Shown: positions 22,821-31,331 of the stretch, in pieces
Layout: every line of letters begins with the position of its first letter
Position numbering within the stretch: the stretch's first letter is position 1
The notes under the pieces: model-generated
The model's database searches: none
What the model was told of the DNA's origin: nothing
Seen by the model: the letters and a program-made list of their open reading frames with translations, nothing else
NCBI RefSeq assembly: GCF_026213295.1
Contig: NC_079412.1
Coordinates: forward strand, 795,656-859,655
Direction of reading: 5' to 3'
DNA from: Gadus chalcogrammus
Lineage: Eukaryota > Chordata > Actinopteri > Gadiformes > Gadidae
Length of the DNA: 64,000 bases
Program-made: the position numbers and the translations under genes

Positions 22821-23022
22821 GTGCTTATCGACCTCAAGTCTATCAGTTGTTCGAACAGTAACAGACTGCAACGCTTGAGGCTGTGTGATCAAATTGTGAA
22901 ATAGTCCTACACCCTTGACCACAGCTTGCTTTGATCACATCTTAGTGATCGGACCTCAGCACTCCTACATGAGAAGCTTTACAGATGAGCCGAAAACAGA
23001 TTACTTCAATTGTACATGTGGC

Positions 23023-23034
23023 AACCGATACATG
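23023..23034. repeat. Left target-site duplication of LINE copy 3
   Basis: AACCGATACATG, repeated at 26437-26448. Confidence 0.9.
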
Positions 23035-26000
23035 TGAACTAGACAGTCACTATGACAGTCCAAGCCACAGCACCTCTCCTCTCCTGGAACCGTCACCTTA
23101 TCGTGGTGGAGAGGTTTGCGTGTCCCTGTGAACCTGAGGGCTGTGTTGTCTGGAGCCTTGTGCTCCTGGTAGGGTCTCTCATGGCAGAGTGGTCTCAGGC
23201 GAGGGGCCAGACTAAGAATGGTTCAAAAATCCTCAATGAATATCGAAAAAAGAGGAGATGTGACCCGGCCCGGAGGAAGCCCGGGGCCCCCGTCTGGAGC
23301 TAGGCCCAGACGGAGGGCTCGATGGCGAGCGCCTGGTGGCCGGGTTTGCCACGGAGCCCGGTCGGGCACAGCCCGAACAAACTACGTGGCACCCCCCCTC
23401 TCTTCATCTCATGGGCCCACCACCTGTGGGAAGACCCGTTGGGGTCGGGTGCGCAGCCACATGGGTGGCAGCGAAGGTCAGGGGTCTCGACGGACCAGAC
23501 CCGGGCGGCAGAAGCTAGCTCTGGGGACGTGGAACGTCACCTCGCTGTGGGGAAAGGAACCGGAGCTTGTGAGGGAGGTGGAGAGCTATCAGTTAGATCT
23601 GGTGGGGCTTACCTCCACGCACAGTCTCAGCTCTGGTACCGTACTCCTGGATAAGGGTTGGACTCTATTCTTCTCCGGAGTTGCCAAGGGCGTGAGGCGC
23701 CGGGCGGGTGTGGGGATACTCATAAATCCCCGGCTGAGCGCCGCGGTGTTGGAGTTTACCCCGGTAGACGAGAGGGTCGCCTCCCTGCGCCTAAGGGTTG
23801 TAGGGGGGAAAACTCTGACTGTTGTTTGTGCGTATGCACCAAACAGCAGTTCAGAGTACTCGGCCTTCTTGGAGACCCTGAATGGAGTCCTGTATGGGGC
23901 TCCAGTAGGGGACTCCGTAGTTCTGCTGGGTGACTTCAACGCCCACGTGGGCAACGATGGAGACACCTGGAGAGGCGTGGTGGGGAGGAACGGCCTCCCT
24001 GATCTAAACCCGAACGGTCGTTTGTTATTGGACTTCTGTGCTAGTCATGGATTATCCATAACAAACACCATGTTCGAACATAAGGGTGCTCATAAGTGTA
24101 CCTGGTACCAGAGTACCCTAGGCCGAAGATCAATGATCGATTTTGTGATCGTGTCATCTGATCTGAGGCCGCATGTTTTGGACACTCGGGTAAAGAGAGG
24201 GGCGGAACTGTCAACCGACCACCATCTGGTTGTGAGTTGGATCAGGGAATGGGGGAAATTTCCGGATAGACCTGGTAAGCCCAAACGCGTAGTGCGGGTG
24301 AACTGGGAACGTCTGGAGGAGGCCCCCGTCCTAGGTATCTTCAACTCACACCTCCGGCGGAGTTTTTCTAGCATTCCTGTGGAGGTTGGGGACATTGAGC
24401 CGGAGTGGGCTGTGTTCAAAGCCTCCATTGCTGAAGCTGCGGTGGCTAGCTGTGGCCTCAGGGTCTTAGGCTCCTCAAGGGGCGGTAACCCTCGGACACC
24501 GTGGTGGACACCGGTGGTCAGGGAAGCCGTCCGATTGAAGAAGGAGGCCTTCCGGGATATGATATCCTGGAGGACTCCTGACTCGGTTGCAGGGTACCGA
24601 CAGGCCCGAAGGGCTGCAGCTGCTGCCGTGTCGGAGGCTAAGCAGCGGGTGTGGGAGAAGTTCGGAGAGGCCATGGAGAAGGACTTTCGGTCGGCACCAA
24701 AGTGTTTCTGGAAGACTATCCGGCACCTCAGGAGGGGGAAACGGGGAACCGTCCAAGCTGTGTACAGTAAGGAGGGGACTCTGTTGACCTCAACTGAGGA
24801 GGTCGTCGGACGTTGGAAGGAACACTTTGAGGAACTCCTGAACCCGAATAACACGCCCTCTATGTTGGAGGCAGAGCTCGAGGTTGATGGTGTTTCGTCG
24901 TCAATTTCCCTGGTGGAGGTCACTGAGGTAGTCAAACATCTCCGCAGTGGCAAAGCCCCAGGGATTGATGAGATCCAGCCAGAAATGCTAAAGGCTCTGG
25001 GTGTTGAGGGGCTGTCATGGTTGACACGCCTATTCAACATCGCGTGGGAGTCGGGTACAGTGCCAAAGGAGTGGCAAACCGGGGTGGTGGTTCCCCTGTT
25101 CAAAAAGGGGGACCAGAGAGTGTGTGCCAATTACCGGGGTATCACACTTCTCAGCCTCCCTGGTAAAGTCTACTCCAAGGTACTGGAAAGGAGGGTTCGG
25201 CCGGTCGTCGAACCTCAGATTGAAGAGGAACAATGCGGTTTTCGCCCCGGACGTGGAACTACGGACCAGCTCTTCACTCTCGCAAGGATCCTGGAGGGGG
25301 CCTGGGAGTATGCCCATCCGGTCTACATGTGTTTTGTGGATCTGGAGAAGGCGTATGACCGGGTCCCCCGGGAGAAACTGTGGGAGGTGCTGCGGGAGTA
25401 TGGGGTAAAGGGGTCTATCCTCAGGGCCATCCAATCCCTGTACTCCCAAAGCGAGAGCTGTGTTCGCGTCCTCGGCAGCCAGTCAGTTTCGTTCTCGGTG
25501 GGTGCTGGGCTCCGCCAGGGCTGCGCCTTGTCACCAATCCTGTTTGTGATATACATGGACAGGATATCGAGGCGTAGTCGTGGTGGGGAGGGGTTGCAGT
25601 TCGGTGGTCTGAGGATCTCGTCACTGCTTTTTGCGGATGATGTGGTCCTCATGGGATCATCGGCCTGTGACCTTCAGCACTCACTGGATCGGCTGGCGGC
25701 CGAGTGTGAAGCGGCTGGGATGAGGATCAGCACCGCTAAATCTGAGGCCATGACTCTTAGCAGGAAACCGATGGATTGCTTACTCCGGGTAGGAAATGAG
25801 TCCTTAGCCCAAGTGAAGGAGTTCAAGTACCTCGGGGTCTTGTTCGCGAGTGAGGGTACTATGGAACGTGAGATTGGCCGGAGAATCGGAGCAGCGGGGG
25901 CGGTATTGCGTTCGCTTTACCGCACCGTTGTGACGAAAAGAGAGCTGAGCCGCAAGGCAAAGCTCTCGATCTACCGGTCGATCTTCGTTCCTATCCTCAC

Positions 26001-26436
26001 CTATGGTCATGAGGGCTGGGTGATGACCGAAAGGACGAGATCGCGGGTACAAGCGGCCGAGATGAGTTTTCTCAGAAGGGTGGTTGGCGTCTCCCTTAGG
26101 GATAGGGTGAGAAGCTCAGCCATCCGTGAGGAACTCGGATTAGAGCCGCTGCTCCTTTACTTAGAAAGGAGTCAGCTGAGGTGGTTCGGGCATCTGGTAA
26201 GGATGCCCACTGGGCGCCTTCCTTGGGAGGTGTTTCAGGCACGTCCAGTGGGGAGGAGACCTCGGGGAAGACCCAGGACTAGGTGGAGAGATTATATCTC
26301 AACACTGGCCTGGGAACGCCTCGGGATCCCCCCGTCAGAGTTGGTCAATGTGGCCCGGGAAAGGGAAGTCTGGGGCCCCCTGCTTGAGCTGCTCCCCCCG
26401 CGACCCGACCCCGGATAAGCGGAAGAAAATGAGATG
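23035..26436 (+). mobile_element. RTE-like LINE copy 3, complete
   Basis: Same length (3402 bp), same target duplication and same 40-base array-derived filler (23035-23074) as copy 2. These shared details mean the element was duplicated with its array unit and did not insert twice. Confidence 0.92.
23218..26418 (+). CDS. LINE endonuclease-reverse transcriptase, 1066 aa (copy 3)
   Basis: Translation is the same as that of the copy at 12376-15576 over the full 1066 residues: basic N-terminus, AP-like endonuclease with WNV, GDFNAH and TDHH, reverse transcriptase with FADD, and a C-terminal RWRDYI region. The overlapping open frames on both strands are also the same in the two copies, so the nucleotide sequences are essentially identical. 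No disabling change is visible. The surrounding array has diverged slightly more than the LINE, for example in the number of GAGCGCACA repeats to the right of each copy. Confidence 0.93.
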   Translation: MVQKSSMNIEKRGDVTRPGGSPGPPSGARPRRRARWRAPGGRVCHGARSGTARTNYVAPPLSSSHGPTTCGKTRWGRVRSHMGGSEGQGSRRTRPGRQKLALGTWNVTSLWGKEPELVREVESYQLDLVGLTSTHSLSSGTVLLDKGWTLFFSGVAKGVRRRAGVGILINPRLSAAVLEFTPVDERVASLRLRVVGGKTLTVVCAYAPNSSSEYSAFLETLNGVLYGAPVGDSVVLLGDFNAHVGNDGDTWRGVVGRNGLPDLNPNGRLLLDFCASHGLSITNTMFEHKGAHKCTWYQSTLGRRSMIDFVIVSSDLRPHVLDTRVKRGAELSTDHHLVVSWIREWGKFPDRPGKPKRVVRVNWERLEEAPVLGIFNSHLRRSFSSIPVEVGDIEPEWAVFKASIAEAAVASCGLRVLGSSRGGNPRTPWWTPVVREAVRLKKEAFRDMISWRTPDSVAGYRQARRAAAAAVSEAKQRVWEKFGEAMEKDFRSAPKCFWKTIRHLRRGKRGTVQAVYSKEGTLLTSTEEVVGRWKEHFEELLNPNNTPSMLEAELEVDGVSSSISLVEVTEVVKHLRSGKAPGIDEIQPEMLKALGVEGLSWLTRLFNIAWESGTVPKEWQTGVVVPLFKKGDQRVCANYRGITLLSLPGKVYSKVLERRVRPVVEPQIEEEQCGFRPGRGTTDQLFTLARILEGAWEYAHPVYMCFVDLEKAYDRVPREKLWEVLREYGVKGSILRAIQSLYSQSESCVRVLGSQSVSFSVGAGLRQGCALSPILFVIYMDRISRRSRGGEGLQFGGLRISSLLFADDVVLMGSSACDLQHSLDRLAAECEAAGMRISTAKSEAMTLSRKPMDCLLRVGNESLAQVKEFKYLGVLFASEGTMEREIGRRIGAAGAVLRSLYRTVVTKRELSRKAKLSIYRSIFVPILTYGHEGWVMTERTRSRVQAAEMSFLRRVVGVSLRDRVRSSAIREELGLEPLLLYLERSQLRWFGHLVRMPTGRLPWEVFQARPVGRRPRGRPRTRWRDYISTLAWERLGIPPSELVNVAREREVWGPLLELLPPRPDPG

Positions 26437-26448
26437 AACCGATACATG
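26437..26448. repeat. Right target-site duplication of LINE copy 3
   Basis: AACCGATACATG, matching 23023-23034. Confidence 0.9.
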
Positions 26449-26912
26449 AAAGTTTGCTTAACGATACAAGAGGGGAAATCGGTTATTGACTGGCAGTACG
26501 GTATCATACATTTCTTAGAGAAGTAGTCTGCGTACAGATAGCAGAACTGGCCAACGCTTGTCGGCAGGCCTGAATCTTCGTCGTGACGCAACAATGTTTT
26601 TCTCTTCGGTGGCTGTCAACACTTAATGCATAAACGTACCGTACTCATATCAATGTGTTGACCGGCACTAGCTTTTGAGCGCACACTAGCTTTTGAGCGC
26701 ACAAGCGCACACTAGCGCACACTAGCTTTTGAGCGCACAAGCACACAATAGCGTGCGCTTTTGAAATCGCACGCACTGATTAACCTGTATCGTTGACGAC
26801 AACACAGTTTCAATTCTCTCACTTGTTTCGAACAATAGCATTCGGCAACATCTTTGGTAGGTTAAGCATTGCGTGACCTCATTTGATCAATATAGCACTC
26901 ACCTGACTTCTC

Positions 26913-26965
26913 ACCCGGGGCCTCATACATGCAAAGCATACGCACTACCACTGAGCTACATCCCC
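26913..26965 (-). pseudogene. Truncated tRNA-Ala(TGC), unit 8
   Basis: The acceptor 3' strand and most of the T arm are deleted ('acctgacttc|tcacccgggg'). Only the first 53 bases of the gene remain. Confidence 0.9.
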
Positions 26966-27282
26966 TTACTGCTAGAGTATGTACATTTTAAACCGGCTTC
27001 GGAACACACCAAGGGTTTTCTCGTACATGGCATTCAGCACTTGGACCTGACAACACTAGTCTTCAGATCTATCAGACCTTGAAATATTTACATTTTATGT
27101 TTGGAGAACATGTTGTCAAAAAACATCGAATGCTAAGAGCCTGTCCAGATAATTCCAGGTTTTAAATATGTCACCTTCTACATGCTTAGATTAACATATT
27201 TGCACTGATTTCATGCAGTCTCACCGTAATATGTGTATGTGTTGGCTGACCAAGGGAATGAAAATTCGTAATCAGAAATAAC

Positions 27283-27364
27283 CGTTGTCGGCAGGATTCG
27301 AACCTGCGCGGGGAGACCCCAATGGATTTCTAGTCCATCGCCTTAACCACTCGGCCACGACAAC
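27283..27364 (-). tRNA. tRNA-Ser-AGA: tRNA-Ser(AGA), unit 8
   Basis: Intact 82-base gene; the flank differs slightly (aaataacc). Confidence 0.94.
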
Positions 27365-27496
27365 ACACTTGTATAGTTCCAATTCTCTGGCTTTTTGGAA
27401 CAGGAAGAGTCTGGAACACTTAGGGTAGGTTAAGCCTTGCTTGATCTAATTTTGAAATAATCTTCAAATTGACTGAAGCTAGCTTTGATCACATCT

Positions 27497-27568
27497 TGGA
27501 GACGGCAGGCATTGAACCTCAGGCCTTCTACATGAGAAGCATACGCTTTGCCGTTGAGAGAAGTCCCC
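27497..27568 (-). pseudogene. Decayed tRNA-Ala copy, unit 8
   Basis: Same degenerate Ala block as 3271-3342. Confidence 0.8.
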
Positions 27569-27848
27569 TGTGTTACTTCAATTGTACATCTGTAAAACCG
27601 ATTCCTGAAGCTTTGCTTAACGATAGAAGGGACAAATAGGTCATTAGTTGGCACTAGGGTATCATACATTTTATAGAGAATTTAGCTTGCCTGCCGCTGT
27701 TTTCATTGATGGAAAGTCTATTGCATTGATGGATTGCAAGCTTACAACCACAAGCAAGATTGCCAGTTAGGACAATTCCGTTTTTTTTTAACTGCAAGAA
27801 ACACTTTTATCACATCTACACCAGTTGATGCTGTTGCAAAAAAGTGTA

Positions 27849-27921
27849 GGTACTGTTGTGAGTTGAACCCAGGGTCTCCTGTTTACAAGACAGGCGCTTT
27901 CACCAGCTAAGCCACAGCACC
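27849..27921 (-). tRNA. tRNA-Thr-TGT: tRNA-Thr(TGT), unit 8, degenerate T arm
   Basis: Full-length, anticodon TGT, but 'tactgttgtgag' carries two changes in the T-stem/acceptor region. Possibly a pseudogene. Confidence 0.7.
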
Positions 27922-28247
27922 CCTATGGTAATGTTTACTTGAGACACCAATGAAAAAGGTCTCATATAGCGTGACCCGATCATGTGTTAAGCTATCAGAA
28001 CTGGCGGCTAAAGGAATTCCAATTGAGTAGGTTACTTACATTATACAACTTACTGATGTGATTAGAACACTGCCTCTTCTGTGAACTAGACAGTCACTAT
28101 GACAGTCCAAGCCACAGCACCCCTCTCAGTTCAGGAGTAATGCTTCAGCAATTGATTGGGAAGACAACGAAAGAGGTCTGCAGTACCATGACATATTTCT
28201 GTTGATCCTTTAAACAGCCCATTAAACATACACTGATTAACCTGTAC

Positions 28248-28329
28248 CGTTGACGGCAGGATTCGAACCTGCGCGGAGAGACCCCAATGGATTTCTAGTC
28301 CATCACCTTAACCACACAGTTACGACGTT
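28248..28329 (-). pseudogene. Decayed tRNA-Ser(AGA) copy, unit 8
   Basis: As 6213-6294 but with 'caccttaaccacacagttacgac'. This is the closest relative of the inverted copy at the window's right end. Confidence 0.85.
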
Positions 28330-28519
28330 TCAATTCTCTATCTTGTTCAAACATTATCATTCTGCAACATTTTTGGTATGTAAAGCATTGCGTGACCTCA
28401 ATTTGTTTAAAAATTCATCACACAGTAACATTCAGCAATGTTTCGTGATCGGATCATTTTTGACTTCTACCTTATAAAAGGAATTCATTCATAATTCACC
28501 CGTCACCTTCACTACAATT

Positions 28520-28591
28520 TGGAGATGCCGGGGATTGAACCCGGGACCTCATACATGCGAAGCATGCGCTCTACCACTGAGCTACATCCCC
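28520..28591 (-). tRNA. tRNA-Ala-CGC: tRNA-Ala(CGC), unit 8
   Basis: Intact cloverleaf, anticodon CGC. Confidence 0.95.
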
Positions 28592-28732
28592 TTAATGTAT
28601 TAAATAGTACATCTCTACTATCAATACCTGAAGCTTTGCTTAATGATACAGCCAATCAATAGGTTGACTTGCACTAGACCATCCTAAGAGATGAAGATAT
28701 TTGGCCTGCCTGCTAAAAGCAGAGGTGGAAAA

Positions 28733-28814
28733 CTGGTGTGGCAGATTTCAATCATGGAGCGGGGTATCCAATGGATTTCTAGTGCATCAGCTTAACCGCT
28801 TAGCCAGGACAATG
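28733..28814 (-). pseudogene. Decayed tRNA-Ser copy, unit 8
   Basis: Same decayed Ser block as 4124-4205. Confidence 0.8.
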
Positions 28815-29469
28815 GTGCTTATCGACCTCAAGTCTATCAGTTGTTCGAACAGTAACAGACTGCAACGCTTGAGGCTGTGTGATCAAATTGTGAAATAGTC
28901 CTACACCCTTGACTACAGCTTGCTTTGATCACATCTTAGTGATCGGACCTCAGCACTCCTACATGAGAAGCTTTACAGATGAGCCGAAAACAGATTACTT
29001 CAATTGTACATGTGGCAACCGATACATGAAAGTTTGCTTAACGATACAAGAGGGGAAATCGGTTATTGACTGGCAGTACGGTATCATACATTTCTTAGAG
29101 AAGTAGTCTGCGTACAGATAGCAGAACTGGCCAACGCTTGTCGGCAGGCCTGAATCTTCGTCGTGACGCAACAATGTTTTTCTCTTCGGTGGCTGTCAAC
29201 ACTTAATGCATAAACGTACCGTACTCATATCAATGTGTTGACCGGCACTAGCTTTTGAGCGCACACTAGCTTTTGAGCGCACAAGCGCACAAAAGCGTGC
29301 GCTTTTGAAATCGCACGCACTGATTAACCTGTATCGTTGACGACAACACAGTTTCAATTCTCTCACTTGTTTCGAACAAAAGCATTCGGCAACATCTTTG
29401 GTAGGTTATGCATTGCGTGACCTCATTTGATCAATATAGCACTCACCTGACTTTTCTAGGGCAATCAAA

Positions 29470-29541
29470 TGGAGATGCCGGGGATTGAACCCAGGGCCTC
29501 ATACATGCAAAGCATGCTCTCTACCACTGAGCTACATCCCC
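29470..29541 (-). tRNA. tRNA-Ala-TGC: tRNA-Ala(TGC), unit 9, weakened
   Basis: Anticodon TGC. 'gcatgctctctacc' places an A opposite G10 at the D-stem base, and 'cccaggg' changes the T arm. Function doubtful. Confidence 0.75.
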
Positions 29542-29858
29542 GTACTGCTAGTGTATGTACATTTTAAACCGGCTTCGGAACACACCAAGGGTTTTCTCGT
29601 ACATGGCATTCAGCACTTGGACCTGACAACACTAGTCTTCGGATCTATCAGACCTTGAAATATTTACATTTTATGTTTGGAGAACATGTTGTCAAAAAAC
29701 ATCGAATGCTAAGAGTCTGTCCAGATAATGCCAGGTTTTAAATATGTCACCTTCTACATGCGTAGATTAACATATTTGCACTGATTTCATGCAGTCTCAC
29801 CGTAATATGTGTATGTGTTGGCTGACCAAGGGAATGAAAATTCGTAATCAGAAAGAAC

Positions 29859-29933
29859 CGTTGTCGGCAGGATTCGAACCTGCGCGGGGAGACCCCAATG
29901 GATTAGCAGTCCATCACCTTAACCACTCGGCCA
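29859..29933 (-). pseudogene. Chimeric tRNA-Ser interrupted by transposon A
   Basis: The 3' half (T arm and variable arm 'gcgcggggagacccc') is that of array 1 Ser(AGA). The anticodon half ('ggattagcagtccatcacc', anticodon GCT) is that of array 2 Ser(GCT). The gene stops at CGGCCA (29928-29933) where transposon A begins, so the acceptor 5' strand is missing. This is the fusion point between array 1 and array 2 material. Confidence 0.88.
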
Positions 29934-30457
29934 AAGATGGGCCAAAAGGGACTGCTAGAGGTGGGGGAAAGAAAAAAAATGAAAGAGGAGGAGGGGGAAA
30001 GAAAAAAAATGAAAGAGGAGAAAGGGGGAAAAGGAGAAAATACATAGAAATATCAGAAAAATTCAGCTTAAAGTCTTAAGCTGTCAGATGTTAGAAAAAT
30101 CATTACTTGTTTTCCTATTATTGTTATATTAGGTATTATTTATTATATTATTGTTCCATTATTATTGACACTCTACTATCATTTCTGAATTAATATACAA
30201 CAAATTGCACACTCTTGCCAGGATTCGCACCTGGAATCTTCCACCCAAAGGATGGCTGTGTTGCTGTTACACCACAAGAGTTGTTTTTTTTGTTGTTTTA
30301 TTAGAGTTGCAGAATTTAACTATTTAACTAACTATATACAAATGTTGTGAACTTGCAACTGTTTGAACTTTTTTGTACAAATGATTTAACACTTAAAACA
30401 AACAATTTAACACCAATAGAAATATCTTAAAAACAAATGTACACATTGCTTACATTT
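29934..30457 (-). other. Copy A 3' untranslated and terminal region
   Basis: No gene. Contains A/G-rich low-complexity sequence (29970-30060), a tRNA-like cloverleaf (30210-30281) and, read on minus, an AATAAA at about 30297-30302 downstream of the stop codon. Confidence 0.7.
30210..30281 (-). ncRNA. tRNA-like cloverleaf inside copy A
   Basis: On minus: acceptor ACTCTTG pairs perfectly with CAAGAGT, D stem GTGT/ACAC, T arm CCAGG-TGCGAAT-CCTGG, and an anticodon arm with loop CCTTTGG (a C where tRNAs have T33). The A-box-like TGGTGTAACAGCA and B-box-like GGTGCGAATCC are present. I do not recognise it as a normal cytoplasmic tRNA. Copy B has a homologue with compatible changes. Confidence 0.65.
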
Positions 30458-31331
30458 TTACAAGGAGCTTTTCCACTCTTCAATGGTCTTTCCAGATGCT
30501 GGACAGTACCATTTCCCCCGTAGCTGTGTGTGGCCAGTAAGTTTGCTTTTCGCCTTACCACACATTTTGCATTGGTAGTGGTAGCTTTCCTTACTTTGAC
30601 GCTTCTTCGGGGGCTCACCCCTCATCGCTCGCTCCTGATCCTCAAAGGCTGCCTTTTGTAACCTCCATTCCCGGTAGCGATTGTGAGACGCTGGATCTGG
30701 CTGGTTAGAAGGTCCGTCCTGAGGTGGAGAATCGGGCACTGGTGGCAGCTGGTAAGAGCCCTGAGAGTGAGCTGCTGGAGGTGGTGGTGGCGGCAGGTTT
30801 GAGGACCAGCTCTGAAAGTGGGCTGCTGGTGGTGGTGGCGGCGGCTGGTATGAGGGCCCCGACCAGCCCTGAGAGTGAGAGGCTGGAGGCCGTTGGTAAG
30901 AGGCCCAGGCCTGATACTGAGACTCCGGTGTTGGAGGCAGCTGGTATGGGGACCAGCCACGAGATTGAGACGCTGGAGCTGATGGTGGTTGGTATGGGTA
31001 CCAGCTCTGTGATTGAGACACAGGAGCTGGGTGTTGACGCTGCTCACAATAGGCTAGGTCAGATGAAGAGGGGAAAGGAACAGTCCAAGCATCATCTCCT
31101 CCAGCGTCTTCGCTGGAAACCTGAGTTTTGCGTCGGCGTCGCCGAATCACCGCCTCACCCTCACGGTTGTCAGGTTCCTCGAACTCCAGATCTGCATGCC
31201 CATGTGGAACAGGCTCAGATGGTAGGTCCAGGGCCTCCAGGAGGGATTCCTCGGCCACGTGGACCTGCTGAGGAAGCTCCACCCCTTGAAGCAGAGAATC
31301 GCGGTCGGCCCTCTTCTGCCGATCCTGCAGC
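30458..31331 (-). CDS. Copy A terminal exon: Pro-rich region and zinc-binding tail
   Basis: Starts WLQDRQKRADRDSLLQG across the splice. A repetitive Gln/Trp/Pro segment (SQSWYPYQPP-type repeats) follows, then a conserved C-terminus with CKMCGKAKSKLTGH and GKWYCPASG, a probable Cys/His zinc site, ending at TAA. The tail is conserved in all four copies while the Pro-rich part differs greatly in length and composition. Confidence 0.78.

Larger units (their letters stand above)
2216..29933. repeat. tRNA array 1 (about 2.6-kb tandem units)
   Basis: Nine more or less complete tandem units, judged by recurrence of the same tRNA and spacer blocks at spacings of 2574-2610 bp. Two units are shortened to about 2.2 kb by the same deletion, and two are lengthened by a 3402-bp LINE. 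In plus coordinates a unit reads Ala(TGC), Ser(AGA), decayed Ala, Thr(TGT), decayed Ser, Ala(CGC), decayed Ser, decayed Ala remnant, decayed Ser remnant; all tRNAs are on the minus strand. The spacers after the three Ala copies are recognisably related (each has a 'tgcttaa(c/t)gata' block), so the unit itself looks like an ancient triplication of an Ala-Ser module. The short open frames of 65-83 codons in the spacers match across units only because the DNA does. I see no protein gene there apart from the LINEs. Confidence 0.93.

Noticed and set aside
12193..26436. LINE copies as independent site-specific insertions into tRNA arrays
   Set aside because: Target, filler, length and sequence are identical in copies 2 and 3, so a single insertion was amplified with the array unit. 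One event gives no evidence of target specificity.
29859..29933. Functional tRNA-Ser(GCT) at the end of array 1
   Set aside because: Anticodon and T arms look complete, but the acceptor 5' strand and part of the A box are replaced by transposon sequence.
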